Below, piece after piece: positions 1-12,469 of a stretch of DNA of 64,000 nt. The DNA comes from Dugong dugon. Lineage: Eukaryota; Chordata; Mammalia; Sirenia; Dugongidae. Each line of letters begins with the position of its first letter. Position 1 is the stretch's first letter. Where the stretch lies: assembly GCA_030035585.1 (NCBI GenBank), contig CM057481.1, positions 58,103,128 to 58,167,127 of the forward strand, given 5' to 3'. The notes beneath the pieces are model-generated. The model ran no database searches. It had not been told where the DNA came from and was given only the letters and a program-made list of their open reading frames with translations. The translations under genes were made by a program, and so were the position numbers.

Positions 1-3000
1 TAACAACACTGAAAATAGAAATTGACAGTTCCACAATAATAGTAGGAGAGTTCAACACACCACTCTCAGTAAAGGACAGAACAACTAAGAAGAAACTCAG
101 CAAAGATACAGAAGACCTAAAGGGCACAATCAGCCAACTGGACCTCATAGACATATAGAACACTCCATCCAACTGCTGCAAAGTACACATTCTTTTCCAA
201 TGCACATGGAACGTTCTCCAGAATAGACCACATCTTAGGCTACAGAGCAATCCTCAACAAGATCCAAAACGTTGAGATAATTCAAAGTATCTTCTCTGAC
301 CAGTGCCATCAAGGTAGAAATTAACAGTAGAAAGAGCAAGGAAAAAAAATCAACTACATGGAAACTGAATAATACTCTGCTTACACATCACTGGGTAATA
401 GAAGAAATCAGAGATGGAATCAAAAAATTCCTAGAATCAAATGAGAATGAAAACACATCATACCAAAACCTTTGGGACACAGCAAAGGCAGTCCTCAGAG
501 GACAATTTATAGCAATAGATGCACATATCAAAAAGAAGAAAGGAACAAAATCAAAACATTAACTACAGAGCTCAAACAAATAGAAAGAGAACAGCAAAAA
601 GAGCCCACAACCACCGGGAGAAAGGAAATAGTAAAGATCAGAGCAGAAATAAATGAAATAGAGAACAGAAAAACAACAGAAAGAATAAATAAAACCAAAA
701 GTTGGTTCTTTGAAAGAATCAACAAAATCGACAAACCACTGTCCAGAATGACAAAAGGAAAACAGGAGAGGACACAAATAACCCAAATAAAAAATGAAAT
801 GGGGGCCATTACAACAGACCCAACTGAAATAAAAAGGATTATAACAGAATATTATGAAAAACTATACTCCAACAAATTTGAAAACCTAGAGGAAATGGAT
901 AAATTTCTATAATCACATGGCCTACCCAAACTACAACAAAGTAATGTTGAAAATCTGAACAGATCCATAACAAGAGAAGAGATTGAAAAGGTAATAAAAA
1001 AAACTCCCAACCAAAAAAAGCCCTGGCCCATATGGCTTAACTGGAGAATTCTACAAAACATTCAGAGAAGAGCTTGTACCAGTACTACTTAAGCTATTTT
1101 AGAGCACAGAAGAGGAAGCAACACTTCCAAATTCATTCTATGAAGCCAGCATAACGCTGATACCACAACCAGGCAAAGACGTCACAAAAAAAGAAAATTA
1201 CAGACCAATATCTCTCATGAATATAGATGCAAAAATTCTCAACAAAATTCTAGCCAATAGAATTCAGCATCGTATCAAAAAAATAATACACCACGACCAA
1301 GTAGGATTCATACCAGGTATGCAAGGATGGGTCAACATTAGAAAATCAATCAACGTAATCCACCACATAAATAAAAGGAAAGAACAGAATCAGATGATCA
1401 TCTCAATTGATGCAGAAAAGGCATTTGACAAAGTCCAACACCCATTCCTGATAAAAACTCTCCATTAAATAGGTATAGAGGGCAAATTTCTCAGCATAAT
1501 AAAGGGCATCTATGCAAAACCAACAGCCAACATCATTCTTAATGGACAGAAGCTGAAAACATTCCCCTTGAAAACAGGAACAAGACAAGGATGCCCTTTA
1601 TCACCACTCCTATTTAACATTGTGCTGGAAGTTCTAGCTAGAGTAATAAGGCAAGAAAAAGAAATCAAGGGCATGCAAATTGGTAATGAAGAAATTAAAG
1701 TGTCCCTGTTTGCAGATGATATGATACTATACACAGAAAACCTTAAAGACTCCACGAGAAATCTACTGGAACTAATAGAAAGATTCAGCAGAGTAGCAGG
1801 ATACAAGATAAACATTCAAAAATCAGTTGGATTCCTATACACCAGTAAGGAGAACAATGAAAAGGAAATCAGGAAAACAATACCATTTTCAATAGCCCCT
1901 AAAAAGATAAAATACTTAGGAATAAATCTGACCAGGGATGTAAAAGACCTATACAAAGAAAACTACAAAACACTACTGCATGAAACCCAAAGGGATCTAC
2001 ATAAGTGGAAAAACATACCATGCTCATGGATAGGCAGACTCAACATTGTTAAAATGTCAATTCTACCCAAAGCAATTTACAAATACAATGCAATCCCGAT
2101 CCAAATACCAACGACATTCTTCAAAGAGATGGAAAAGCTAATCATTAACTTTATATGGAAAGGGAAGAACCCCCAAATAAGTAAAGCACTACTGAAGAAG
2201 AAGAATAAAGTTGGAAGACTCACACTACCTGACTTCAGAACCTACTATACAGCTGTGGTGGTCAAAACAGCCTGGTACTGGCACAACGACAGATACATTG
2301 ACCAATGGAACAGAATTGAGAACCCAGATGTAAATCCATCCACCTACGGTCACCTGATCTTCGACAAGGGCCCAAAATACATCAAATGGGGAAAAGACAG
2401 TCTTTTTAACAAACGGTGCTGGCAAAACTGGATATCCATTTGCAAAGAAATGAAACAGGACCCATACCTCACACCGTATACAAAAACTACTTCAAAATGG
2501 ATCAAAGACCTAAATATAAAGCCTAAAACTATGAAGTTCATAGAAAAAAAAATAGGACCAACACTTCAGGCCTTAATACATGGCATTAACAGGATACAAA
2601 CCATAACCGTCAACGCACAAACCCCAATAGATAAGCTAGATAACTGGGATCTTCTAAAAATCAAACACCTATGCTCTTCAAAAGACTTCACCAAAAGAGT
2701 CAAAAGAGAACCTACAGACTGGGAAAAAATTTTTGGACGGTACAAGTCAGACAAAGGTCTAATCTCCATAATCTACAAGAAAATCCAACACCTCTTCAAC
2801 AAAAAGACAAATAATCCTATGAAAAAATGGGCAAAGGAAATGAACAGACACTTCACCAAAGAAGACATTCAAATGGCCAACAGACACATGAGGAAATGCT
2901 CACGATCACTAGCCATTAGAGAAATGCAAATTAAAACCACAGTGAGATACCATCTCACCCCGGCATTACCGGCATGAATCAAAAACACTGGAAATAACAA

Positions 3001-3436
3001 ATGTTGGAGGGGCTGCGGGGAGATGGTAACTCTTATGCGCTGCTGGTGGGAATGCAAAATGATACAACTGTTTTGGAAAATGATATGGCACTTCCTCAGA
3101 AAGCTAGAAATAGACATACCTTTCGATCCAGCAATTCCACTCCTAGGAATATATCCTAGAGAAATAAGAGTCATCACTCGAATAGACAGATGCACACCTA
3201 TGTTCATGGCAGCATTGTTCACAATAGCAGAACGATGGAAACAACCTAGATGCCCATCAACAGATGAATGGATAAAGAAACTATGGTACATACACACAAT
3301 GGAGTACTATGCAACGAGAAAGAACAACAATGAATCTGTGAAGCATCTCATAACATGGATGAAACTGGAGGACATTATGCTGAGTGAAATAAGTCAGTCA
3401 CAAAAGGACAAATATTGTATGAGACCTCTATTGTAA
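1..3436 (+). pseudogene. L1 ORF2 (endonuclease/reverse transcriptase), inactivated
   Basis: ORF2p nicks target DNA and reverse-transcribes L1 RNA onto it. An endonuclease remnant is readable: IIVGEFN at 36-56 (normally GDFN) and SRIDH near 215-230, with a stop nearby. After a frame change, 472-912 reads the linker between endonuclease and RT ([27 protein letters not shown]). Frame 2 then holds 1217-1468 ([27 protein letters not shown]) and, past in-frame stops, a 469-codon stretch at 1568-2977 with [14 protein letters not shown] at residues 4-17 and the catalytic FADD at residues 48-51. 3023-3436 is the cysteine-containing C-terminus ([25 protein letters not shown]). Stops and frameshifts leave it without a full-length product. 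Confidence 0.93.
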
Positions 3437-4590
3437 AAACCCATGAAAAAGTTCACACGCAAAATGTAACAATCTTTGTCGGTTACCAGGGATGGGGCGG
3501 GTGGGACTAAATAGGCAATAGATAAGTGGTATCTTGGGTGAAGGGTGAGACACTACACAATACAGGGGAAACTAGCACAACCTGTACAAGGAAAGGTCAT
3601 GGAAGCCCCATAGACACATCCAAACTCCCTGAGGGACTGAATTGCTGGGCGGAGAGCTGTGGGGACCATGGTCTCGGGGAACATCTAGCTCAGTTGGCAT
3701 AAGACAGTTTATAAAGACAATGTTCTACATTCTACCTCGGTGAGTAGTGTCTGGGTTCTTAAAAGCCTGTGAGCGGCCATCTAAGATACTCCACTGGTCT
3801 CATCCCTTCGGGAGCAAGGGAGAATGAAGAGAACAGGATACAAGGAAAAGATTAGTCCGAAGGTCTAATGGTCCACAGCTACCAAGTCCTCCACCGGACT
3901 GAGTCCAGTACAGCTAGATAGTGCCCGGCTACCACCACTGACTGCTCTGACCAGGATCACAACAGAGGGTTCTGGACAGAGCTGGAGAAGGATGTAGAGC
4001 ATAATTCTAACTCACAAAAAAAAGACCAGATTTACTGGCCTAAAGGAGACTGGAGAAACCCCGAGAGTATGGCCCCCAGACACCCTTTTAGCTCAGTGGT
4101 GAAGTTATTTCCGAGGTTCACCATTCAGCCTGGGAGTGGACAGCCCCATAAAACCAAATGGGACTAATGAGGTACAGTAGTCCAGTGACAAGGGCCAGAA
4201 GGCAGAAGGGGACAAGGAAGCTGGTGATAGGGAACCCAAGGTTGAGTAAGGATATTGTTGACGTGTTGTGAGATTGTTAACCATTGTCATAGGGCAACAC
4301 ATGTAGTAACTGTTAAATGAGAAACTATTTTCTTCTGTAAGCCTTCATCTTAAGGAGAATAGCAGCACAACTGGAAGAGCGTAGTCAATGTCACTCAACT
4401 GTGTATGTAGAAATTTTTGAAACGGTGTCTCTTTGGCTATGTGTATTTTCATCAAAAAAATGGTTGAGAAGTTAGAGGGTTAATATGTTGTGGGGTTGTT
4501 AACCAATGTCATAAAACAACATGTGTACTACTGTTTTATGAGAAACTATTTGTTCTGTAAGCCTTCACCTGAAGTACAATAAAATATGAA
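1..4590 (+). mobile_element. L1 LINE, ORF2 plus complete 3' UTR, truncated by window edge
   Basis: The segment opens inside the ORF2 endonuclease, runs through reverse transcriptase and the C-terminal domain, and ends in a ~1.1 kb 3' UTR with an AATAAA near 4577 and an A-rich tail. The same 3' UTR recurs at 35429-35900 (sense), 37493-38715 (antisense) and 56600-57535 (sense), which defines one L1 family in this genome. Only a few in-frame stops and one or two frameshifts interrupt ORF2, so this copy is younger than the L1M fragments elsewhere in the window. The 5' end lies outside the window. Confidence 0.93.
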
Positions 4591-4596
4591 GAAAAA

Positions 4597-4860
4597 AAAA
4601 AGAATGGCAAGACTTTGGCTCACTTATATCAGATACGTCATCAGGAAAGACCAATTGCTAGAAATGGACATCATGGTAGGTAAAGTAGAGGGTCAGCAAA
4701 AATGAACCCTAAATTAGATGGATTGACACAATAGCCACTTCAGTGGACTCAAACTTACAACAATCATGAAGATGGCCCAGGACCAGGCAATGTTTCGTTC
4801 TGTTATACTTAAGGTCCCTATGAATTGGAGCCTACTTGATGGCACCTAACAATAACAACA
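4597..4860 (+). mobile_element. RTE LINE 3' end fragment
   Basis: The last ~260 bases of the RTE family begin with the coding relic for the LTYFGHV-like motif and end in gatggcacctaacaataacaaca. It abuts the A-rich tail of the upstream L1. It matches the 3' ends at 20749-21007, 21470-21756 and 51290-51535 over its whole length with many substitutions. It is heavily 5'-truncated and non-coding. Confidence 0.85.
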
Positions 4861-4984
4861 AGCTAGGTGTGGACTGGTAAGTAAGATTCCTTGGCCTCAG
4901 AAAACTTCCATTCTACCAGGAGAAATAGACACACAGCATGCAACTACAATCAGGTACAGTAAGTGCTTGAAAAAGGTTATAGAG

Positions 4985-5105
4985 GGTGGCTGCCGCAACA
5001 ATAGACTCAAACATACCAATGATCATGAAGATAGTGCAGGACCAGGAAACATTCTGTTCTGTTACACACAAGGTCACCATGAGTCAGAGCCCGCCCAATG
5101 GAAAT
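4985..5105 (+). mobile_element. second short RTE 3' tail fragment
   Basis: This stretch repeats the terminal RTE sequence (actcaaacatacc, gtgcaggaccaggaaacatt, tcaccatgagtcagagcc) about 130 bases after the previous tail. It is either a separate truncated insertion or a fragment displaced by intervening unique sequence. Confidence 0.65.
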
Positions 5106-5107
5106 AA

Positions 5108-5688
5108 CAGCAAAGATGTTCACACCTAATCCCTGGAAACTGTGAATCTGTTACATGACATGGCAAAACATACTTTGCAGATGTGGTTAAGGTCATAGAT
5201 CTTGAGATAGAGAGATTATCCTGAATTACCTGGGTGGGCCCAATCTAGTCACTGGAGCCCTTAGAAGCAGAAAATGTCTCTGGCTAGAATCAGAGAGATG
5301 TGGTAGAAGATGCAAGAAAGATTCAAAGAGTGAGAGGGACTCGACCCCTCTGTTGCTGACTTTGTAGATGAAGGGGACCAAGAAGCAGGGAATGCAACCC
5401 CTGGCTGACAGCCAGCAAGGAAACAGAGACCTCAGTCCTACAACCACATGGAACTGAATTCTGCCACTGCCTGAATGAGCTTAGAACCATCTTCTCCCCC
5501 AGAGCCCAGATAAGAGCCGTAGATGGTCAACATCTTGATTTTAGCCTTGTGGAACCCACAGCAGAGCAATGAGCTGAGCCTACTGGACTTCTGACCTGTA
5601 GAAATGTGAGATAAGGAATTTTTGTTGTTTTAAGCAGCCAAATTTCATGATAATTTGTTATGACAGCAATAGAAAACTAATTCAATGA
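5108..5688 (+). mobile_element. MLT1-like (MaLR/ERVL) LTR, sense
   Basis: The layout follows the MLT1 LTR pattern: an opening with gttcacacctaatccctgg, then acttttgcagatgtggttaagg, gggtgggcccaatctag, the cluster cttagaagcagaaaatg, and a closing part gaaatgtgagataaggaatttt with a run like tgttatgacagcaatagaaa. It is diverged, with no intact pairing LTR or internal region alongside, so it is a solo relic. The subfamily is not assigned. Confidence 0.75.
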
Positions 5689-5689
5689 C

Positions 5690-6795
5690 TTATGCAAAGT
5701 CACACAGTATTTGGAATCAGAGTTGAAACAAAAACCTAGGTGTTTTGCCTTTCATTCCAGGGCTGTTTGTACTATATTGCATAATTATATTGATATGAAA
5801 TATTAAATTGGCATATCGTGAAGTATGTAGGGAAGACTGTTTTTAAGTGATACTTTTCCATGTGTATCTGTATACTTAAATATTTCAGAGCCACATATTT
5901 TCAAGAGAATTAGATGTACTAAGTGTTTCAATTATCCACACAGTGGTGGCATTTGAACCATGTTTTTAGCCCAACAGCTCTACACTGGAATATTTTGTGC
6001 AAAGTAGTAATGTTCCAAAAGGTAAAGGGTAGGACATATGAGTCACACTGCTGAGGCAATAACTCACTCTGTAGAAGGTTTTAAAAAAAGGGAAGGAAGA
6101 AAGAAAAATAAACCTAGGACAACAAAGTTCAGTGCTCTGGTTACTTAGTGCAATCAATTTGCAATTTACACCACGTTTTCTGCAGAAGTCAGAGAATAAA
6201 GGATTGGCTCAGCCACTGCCTATTGAATAAGATGTCCTACTGAGGAGGAAATTAAATGTCTCCCATCAAATACCTCCTGGGTTGCCTCTGATTTACCTAA
6301 TAAATACAAAACTTTCTCTCTCGGGATAATAGATTTGCAAGCAGTAAGCTGTCTGGCAAGAAGGATGATGATAGAGAATTATTTGTCCCCTACAATTGTT
6401 AATTTTTTTTTTTTCCTTATTATGTGCCAACAACTCCATTGATGTCCAGCGTCACTGAAGTTGTACCAAGAGGAAGGCATTTTGTGCCTCCTCTGATTCT
6501 TTGACAAAGATGCACAGAGTTGTGTGCCTTTCAGTTCTTGGCCAAGTCTAGATAGCAGAAGATACCATCACTGGTTACCGTAATGTATGGTTATTTCTTG
6601 GCACACCACTGAACTGGGAAATTGGGCAAAAATGTAAGCGTTCTGCTACATTTCAGATTGAAAAATGTTTTTTGGGCAATCATGAAGCTCCAGCAGACTG
6701 TTCTTCTCTCTTTTTTGGCCACTCCATCATCAAACAATCACACAAATCAGCTTCACAAACCCAATGTTGAACATACAACTGGAACCTGAGCGTCT
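5690..6795. other. unannotated intergenic DNA
   Basis: AT-rich sequence with short ORFs only (for example 5966-6157 minus) and no splice-flanked coding stretch or repeat that I recognise. Confidence 0.5.
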
Positions 6796-6797
6796 GC

Positions 6798-7411
6798 TGA
6801 TGTGGGATATAAAATCAAAACAGACATCTGACTTAAAACAAAATGGCTGAATTAATGCTAAGACTCTTTATAACCTTTCACACAGTCAAACCCTCTTGCT
6901 TAGGAACCAACCCTGCCATTAAGGAAATGCTTTCTTTGTCATCAGGGGTCTGTAACCAAACCTTATCGAAATTCTTCGAGTTAAATCTCCCCAGGAGATG
7001 TTACACTCTGAGCAAGGTAATGATAACCAAACTGTTCCTCATGCCATTATTTTGTAACAGTCATGGGACTCTCTGCAACCAGTATCTTGCAATTTATATC
7101 CTTTAGCTAATCTATGTATTCCCAGATGTATTAATGTAACCAGTAATGTTAAAAAATCATGCTTTGTTTTGTTCCGCCTTTAATTGACCTCAATCGCTGT
7201 AGACCAATCAGAATATTGTGTTATGTGGTTTCCTCCTAAGGTTCTATCACTGTGTATTATTTGCACCCCCCTCTCTTGGATCCGTGAGCTTCAGACTCTG
7301 AAGTTTTCACTATCCCCATTTGAATGACATATTGGTTTTAATAAATCTTTTTTATTTTACTTTAGTAGAATTGGAGAGACTTTTCTCTAAAACATTTAAC
7401 ATCAATTAGCA
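6798..7411 (+). mobile_element. probable retroviral LTR (class-I-like ERV)
   Basis: A ~600-base block has LTR-like order: a U3-like region, a CCAAT-type motif in gtagaccaatcagaatattg near 7200, a CT-rich stretch, and AATAAA in ggttttaataaatc at about 7339, then an R/U5-like end. A CpG-bearing leader follows at once, with a TGG near 7417 that could start a tRNA primer site. I could not match it to a named LTR or find its partner, and the 5' limit is a guess. Another possibility is an unrelated repeat or promoter-like unique DNA. Confidence 0.45.
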
Positions 7412-10400
7412 GGATTTGGAGACATCTTTCCCCACCGCACCCGAGAAGCTGAAAAACCAGAGTCGGGCGCAGACAAGGGGGCCCTTTTTACCCTCCCGCT
7501 TTCTCAGACCCTTCGGGGGTTGTCCGGACGTGAGTGCTCCTGAAGTTGAACACCGAGCGTTTTGGTGTGATTCGTTCATAGAAGCCGCTTCTCCACTTTC
7601 ATTTTCGTATTTGCACTGCACAGGTTTGTTGGAGGTTTGTGGTTTTAACTGTGGTTTGAGTGATCCTGTTAAATGTGTTCAGGCTCCTTTTCCTTTTTTC
7701 TGTTTGCTTATTTCTAACTCACAGTTTGAATGGCTGCCCACTGAAGTGCTTTCGGGTGTTACAGGCCGCAAAAATAAAGGCTACAGGTCGACCTAGTAAG
7801 CCCCACAGGGGTGGTGGCTAGCCGCAAGACGATTAAAGGCTCCTGTGTCAAGATTAACCAGACATGGGGCAGACCAGAGCTTTAGGCTACCTGCTGGTCA
7901 CAAGCAAACTCCCACGCCATGGGCGGAACACACTGGTATAAGCAAAACCCAACCCAGTCCAACCCAACCCTGTGGCAAAACCCCTTATAGGTTTTTATCA
8001 GATCCTGAAGGTGCTGAAGTTTCCAGTTCGTTTCTTGAAGGTTTTGGTCTTTTGTTTTTGTTAGGGTTTGAACATTTGTAGAAATTTTGAGTGTGACATC
8101 TTCTATCTAACAGATGAAAGGTATAACTCCCCGCGCAAACCTTTTCTTTTCGTTTCTCTAAGGGCGCATCAGGCTTAAGGCACCCTTTGGTTTCTGCGCT
8201 TTCTTTGCGTTTGAAGTCCTGCCAGGTTTATTAACGGCCTTTTGTCTCTACTTTCGGTTCACTGTGGATCCTGTTTTGAGAAGTTTGTCTTGAATTGCAG
8301 CTTGGTTCAGCGGGAGCCCGTTTGTTAAGTTCGTCAAGTATTTTTGCTTAGTATTGCGGCTTGGTCCAGCCATGTGAACTAGCTGTATTTTCCCTAAACG
8401 CCCATTAAGGTCTTTCAGGTGCTTTTCCCTCCTTTTGTAAAAGACTCCAGAGCGAAGTTTAACTTTTTTTCACGCGTGGTTGCCAATCTTAGTGAATACG
8501 GAGAGTGCTAATCCATCTGGGACCACCCACAGTTACTCCTGATGCTTCTAGCAGGAAATCACTATGGATAACTTTGAGGACCAAGGGCCCATATGGAGAT
8601 TTTTTTGACTTGCCAAAGTTAACCTTTCTGTGCAGTAAAATTAGAACATAAAGACTCCTGAATTAAGAAGCTTCTACGAAACAACAAAAAAGCAGAATTG
8701 CTTCACTATAGGCTACTGTACCCAGATTAACAAAACGAAGCAAAGAGCTTCGGGGTTGAGGCCCTGCTCCTATCTGCCCCTTTAAAATCCATCCTAGTAT
8801 GGATGCTGAGGGTACTATCCAATTAGAGAAACTAATATGTTTAAAATAAGGCTAGGTCTCTAGCTGGCAAAATGAATTAGGTTCAAAAGAATGCCCCATA
8901 TGCTTGTCTTATGTGTTATTGTCTAAGTCTGGTTTTTAAACTGACCTCGCAGATAGGTAAACTTAATAGTTTTTCTGCTTCAGTTTGTTTTGAAAGCTTC
9001 CTTCTAATGTTATGTTTGAGTTTGTCTTTTATCAAATTGAAGCCCATGGCTGGCAGTTACTGTTTTTTATGAGGTTGTCTTTTCCCAGAAAAACTGCTTT
9101 TTTGTACCTGGGCTTTTGATAATTACTCTGAGAAACTTTGATATAAATTGGTATATTTGAAAAGTGCACTAAAAAAAAAAAAACGATAAATTGTTTATTT
9201 TATTTCCTGTAACAAAGCCTTAAAAGAAAAGTCAAATTATCCTAAATCACTTCTTTAAAGAATTCTTTAAAGCATACAAAAGATAAGATCATAAACATAT
9301 GATAATTTCCTACCTCTAAATGGTATCATTAAATTATATTGCAATATTTCTTCAAAGACCTTACTCTGATTATTTTACTAATAAATATGTAAATTTATGT
9401 AAGTTAATAGTCCAAATATTTCCAGGAATTAATAGAAATGAATTTGTTCTGACGAAGATTTTTATGTTCTGTAATATGTCTGTCTTAGAAGCAAAAACTT
9501 TCTAAATAACTTAAGCTCAATATTATATGAAATACGTTTTATTTAAAGAAAATAGGTAATTTCCAAGACCTTTAGATAACTTACTGATATTAAATTGAGT
9601 TAATATCCAAGTTTATACTCTTTTACTTTTTTATACCACACAGAAAAAAAATACACATATATATGTTCATTATTGCCACTTAAAAGGTTACACAAAAGAC
9701 AAAGTTTAAAAGGCTTATTTAAAAAAGGGAATTTTTTTGATATAATCGAAGTTTTTATCTGGCTGAAATTTGGTGAGTTAATTTATGAAATTTTTAAGAA
9801 CTTTTAACATCAAATAACATTTAAAGCAAAGAATTAAGTTTATCATTGTTAAGATAACAAAATTCTCTTTGATTACCGGATTAAAAAGAATTAATTTATT
9901 CTTCATATAATCTGCCTAAAAGACAAGGCTTCAGTCTCTCATTAGAACAAATTTCTAAAAAGCAAGCTGCATGGCTTTAGAAAAAGCTAAGGATTTTTTT
10001 TTAACCTCTAAAATCTTTGATTTAAATAACTTAAGTATTGTTTCCTGAAGACCTATGGTAGAATCCTGACAGCTTTAAAACTTTATGGAAAGCCACAAAA
10101 GATCTGTTTCTAAAAAGGGGGGTTATTTAATAGGCTATAAATTACTTAAAACATGTTTCCAAATCAAAAGAATTACCTAATTTTCTTTGGGTTTACAAAA
10201 TTCATATGTTAGTGTTTCCTTTTACGTTTTTGCTTGATATTAGACAACAAACGAATACCATTATATCATAATTTTATTGTTTTTAATTGCTAGCTTAGTC
10301 ACAACTTTATTTCCTTTGAATCTAGCATCATCAAAGCTGATGGTTTTAACTGGGAAATTCATATCATTTACCCATAAAGATTTTTTATTACCATTCAGAT

Positions 10401-10735
10401 GTTTAGAAACTTAATAATAGTATATTCTTGGTATGTCCAGACTATGTGATATTATGTTTCAAGATTGCTATATGTTATATCTAAAGCTCTTTCAAGGTTA
10501 ATCATTATGCTTAAAGATATTTTTGTCTTAACTTTATTTGGCTCTGCGTTACCTTTTGTAATTAATTTCCAGCAAATCTTTTGCTTTTAAGAATTATTAT
10601 TATAATCATAGCCATTTTTAAGTCTGTCATTCACAGATAAGTTTTACTTTGATGATTCACTGAAAACAAAACAAAAATGGACTACATCAGATTCATAAAG
10701 AGGACTATAATATTTTGAACGTGGATGCCATTGGA
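7412..10735 (+). mobile_element. probable ERV leader and decayed non-coding interior
   Basis: 7412-8560 is rich in CpG compared with its surroundings and contains a near-repeat (attgcagcttggttcagc and attgcggcttggtccagcc) about 60 bases apart, as seen in retroviral leaders. A possible gag-start-like region at 8515-8620 follows, then about 2 kb of strongly AT-rich sequence with no ORF above ~60 codons. Short open frames at 7416-7796 and 7845-8081 show no gag, pol or env motifs. The reading as an ERV is inference from layout. No catalytic motif supports it directly. Confidence 0.4.
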
Positions 10736-10754
10736 CTAAATCCAGATTTTTAGA

Positions 10755-11108
10755 ACTCTTTTGTGGGAACTGACAAGGTTTTTCAATCCGTAGGTCTGGC
10801 AGCAGACTGGAGATTTCTGCAGGCTCATGGGATTGCAGGTCAGTGGCAGTCTGAAGATTTCTGCAGGCTTACATTCCAAGAACCAGATGTCAGGCGATGA
10901 GGAGCGTACAGCGTTGAAAGAGAGACAGCAAGCTTTGCCAAAATACCCAGTTATATACTGGAGGGAGGCCACACCCCCGGGGTAACTCTCCTTTCAACTG
11001 ATTGGCTGCTCGCACATCAAATCACAAAATGGAAGGTGATTACATAGTGTCTGCCAAACTACTGAAAATCATAGCCTAGCCAAGTTGACACATAACATTA
11101 ACCATCAC
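10755..11108 (-). mobile_element. ERVL-type LTR fragment, antisense
   Basis: The end reads ctttcaactgattggctgct, tactgaaaatcatagcctagcc and aagttgacacataacatt. These are the same blocks, in the same order, as the 3' portions of the LTRs at 15241-15803 and 36241-36730. The part corresponding to ggttctctaga is missing, so it is truncated and more diverged than those copies. Confidence 0.75.
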
Positions 11109-12073
11109 ACACCCATTGCAGTAAAACTTGTGTTTTGACATTTGAGTGTTTTACCCATTACATACATCTCTTATTTTGTTTCTCCTTTAGAATATTATCA
11201 GCTATTCCTTGTGAATCAAAAGACAATCAAGGGGAGAAGTGTTAATGGCAGAGACTCCTACCACCCCAGTGGAAGAAAGGATCCTCCATCCAAATGGAAG
11301 AAAGGCGAAGAAAAATAAAACGTAGTGCCCTTGCTCATGAACAGAACTGACCAGCATTCTAGTAAATCATTGCTCTGTGGGACAGTGCTGAACTACAGGC
11401 ACCTGCAAATTCTCGAACCTTCTCTATAAAGCTGATGACTTGTTATGCACCAAAGCATGTCTATTTACAGACCACCAATCTTAGACATTCCTTGGCCAGA
11501 GAACATTTCTACTTAAAATAATAATAATATTTAAACTAACACCTATTCTCTAAAATCTCTAGATTTCTATATGTTTGGCTGAAGGAGAAGTATTTTAACA
11601 TCCAGAAACTCGTTTCTAAGAGTAAGTAACTGTGACAAAGAAAGGTGGGGTGTCAGCCTGACGGAACAGATGTGTGTCAATCGCTGAATAGTTGTTCAAC
11701 CTTGTGAATGCACTCTGCCTCGGTCAGGCGTTCAGCTGCTCTGGGAGACAGTCATCCAATACGGGAAGGGACTATCAATCATTATCCATGGGTCAGAATT
11801 TCCAGCAAGACTAGAGGAAGCATTTTGATTAATGCCTATATAGTGACCTGGATGATGCCGAGGGCTGAATGCTGTGGTGAAAATGAGGTAAGAAATAATT
11901 ATTTTTTAATAACGATAATTGTCCTTCTTGTGGTTCTTATAATGAATTCTAAATTTATTCTATGTAACTAAAGCCCAGTTTAGATATGTTATTGCAAACG
12001 AGTTTCTGTGTCTTAAAAACCATAATGAGAGAATGCTGGTTTGAGCCCCTGATACGTACTGTGTTATAGGTTT
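11109..12073. other. intergenic DNA with PPT-like tract and a consensus splice donor
   Basis: A purine tract followed by TG (caaggggagaagtgttaatgg, about 11229-11248) resembles a retroviral polypurine tract and LTR start, but the sequence after it does not match the LTR at 6798-7411. At 11889/11890 there is a strong donor-like site (aatgag followed by gtaaga). The upstream open frame (11708-11889) lacks a recognisable domain. Confidence 0.35.
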
Positions 12074-12100
12074 ATGTACTTTTTTGTCTTCTTTTTCCTG

Positions 12101-12385
12101 ACGTTTCAAGCAAAACTGATTATATACAGCCAAAGAGCAATTAATAGTATTGAAAGAAAGGAAGTTGATTTTGACCAGATTTCAACAGCTTTCCTCAAAT
12201 ACTTAAGAAATCCGTATCTAAATAGTACCAGAATCATGCTGGAACACATAAGAAGGTCTGTTAGAAGCTTTAATGAAGTGTTTACCAACCTAGAAGAACT
12301 TCAGAAGCTGTTGAATTCCTCTTCAACTGTAATGATTAGTATGATGATTCTCTTAGCTGACAGTCTAAACTCCTTTTGTATATGA
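12101..12385 (+). CDS. unidentified ORF, possible terminal exon or pseudogene
   Basis: A good acceptor (pyrimidine tract tttttgtcttctttttcctg, then gtttcaag) leads into about 95 open codons ending in TGA at 12383-12385. The composition is protein-like: charged and amphipathic, predicted helical (KEVDFDQISTAFLKYL, EHIRRSVRSFNEVFTNLEEL), then a short hydrophobic stretch near the C-terminus. It does not resemble L1, RTE, gag, pol or env. The nearest upstream donor at 11889 joins in a frame that either hits a stop in the upstream exon or changes frame here, so that pairing does not yield a coding join. I do not recognise the family. It may be a decayed exon or chance. Confidence 0.22.
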   Translation, partial: TFQAKLIIYSQRAINSIERKEVDFDQISTAFLKYLRNPYLNSTRIMLEHIRRSVRSFNEVFTNLEELQKLLNSSSTVMISMMILLADSLNSFCI

Positions 12386-12469
12386 ATGTATAAATAGCAG
12401 CTTTGAATCTTAATCTATAAACTCTGATGTAAAAGAATCGTCATTTTCCCTTATTTAAAAAAAAAAGTA

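Noticed and set aside
528..809. Minus-strand ORFs with many hydrophobic residues opposite 472-912
   Set aside because: They are the complement of lysine/glutamate-rich L1 ORF2 sequence, which always yields Phe/Leu/Ser-rich shadow frames.
11229..11660. Polypurine-tract-like sequence followed by TG as the 3' LTR of the ERV at 6798
   Set aside because: The following 400 bases do not match the proposed 5' LTR, so pairing is not supported.
11708..12385. Two-exon gene joining 11708-11889 to 12101-12385
   Set aside because: Joining at the visible donor and acceptor either reaches a stop after two codons or uses a frame with stops upstream. No coding join works.
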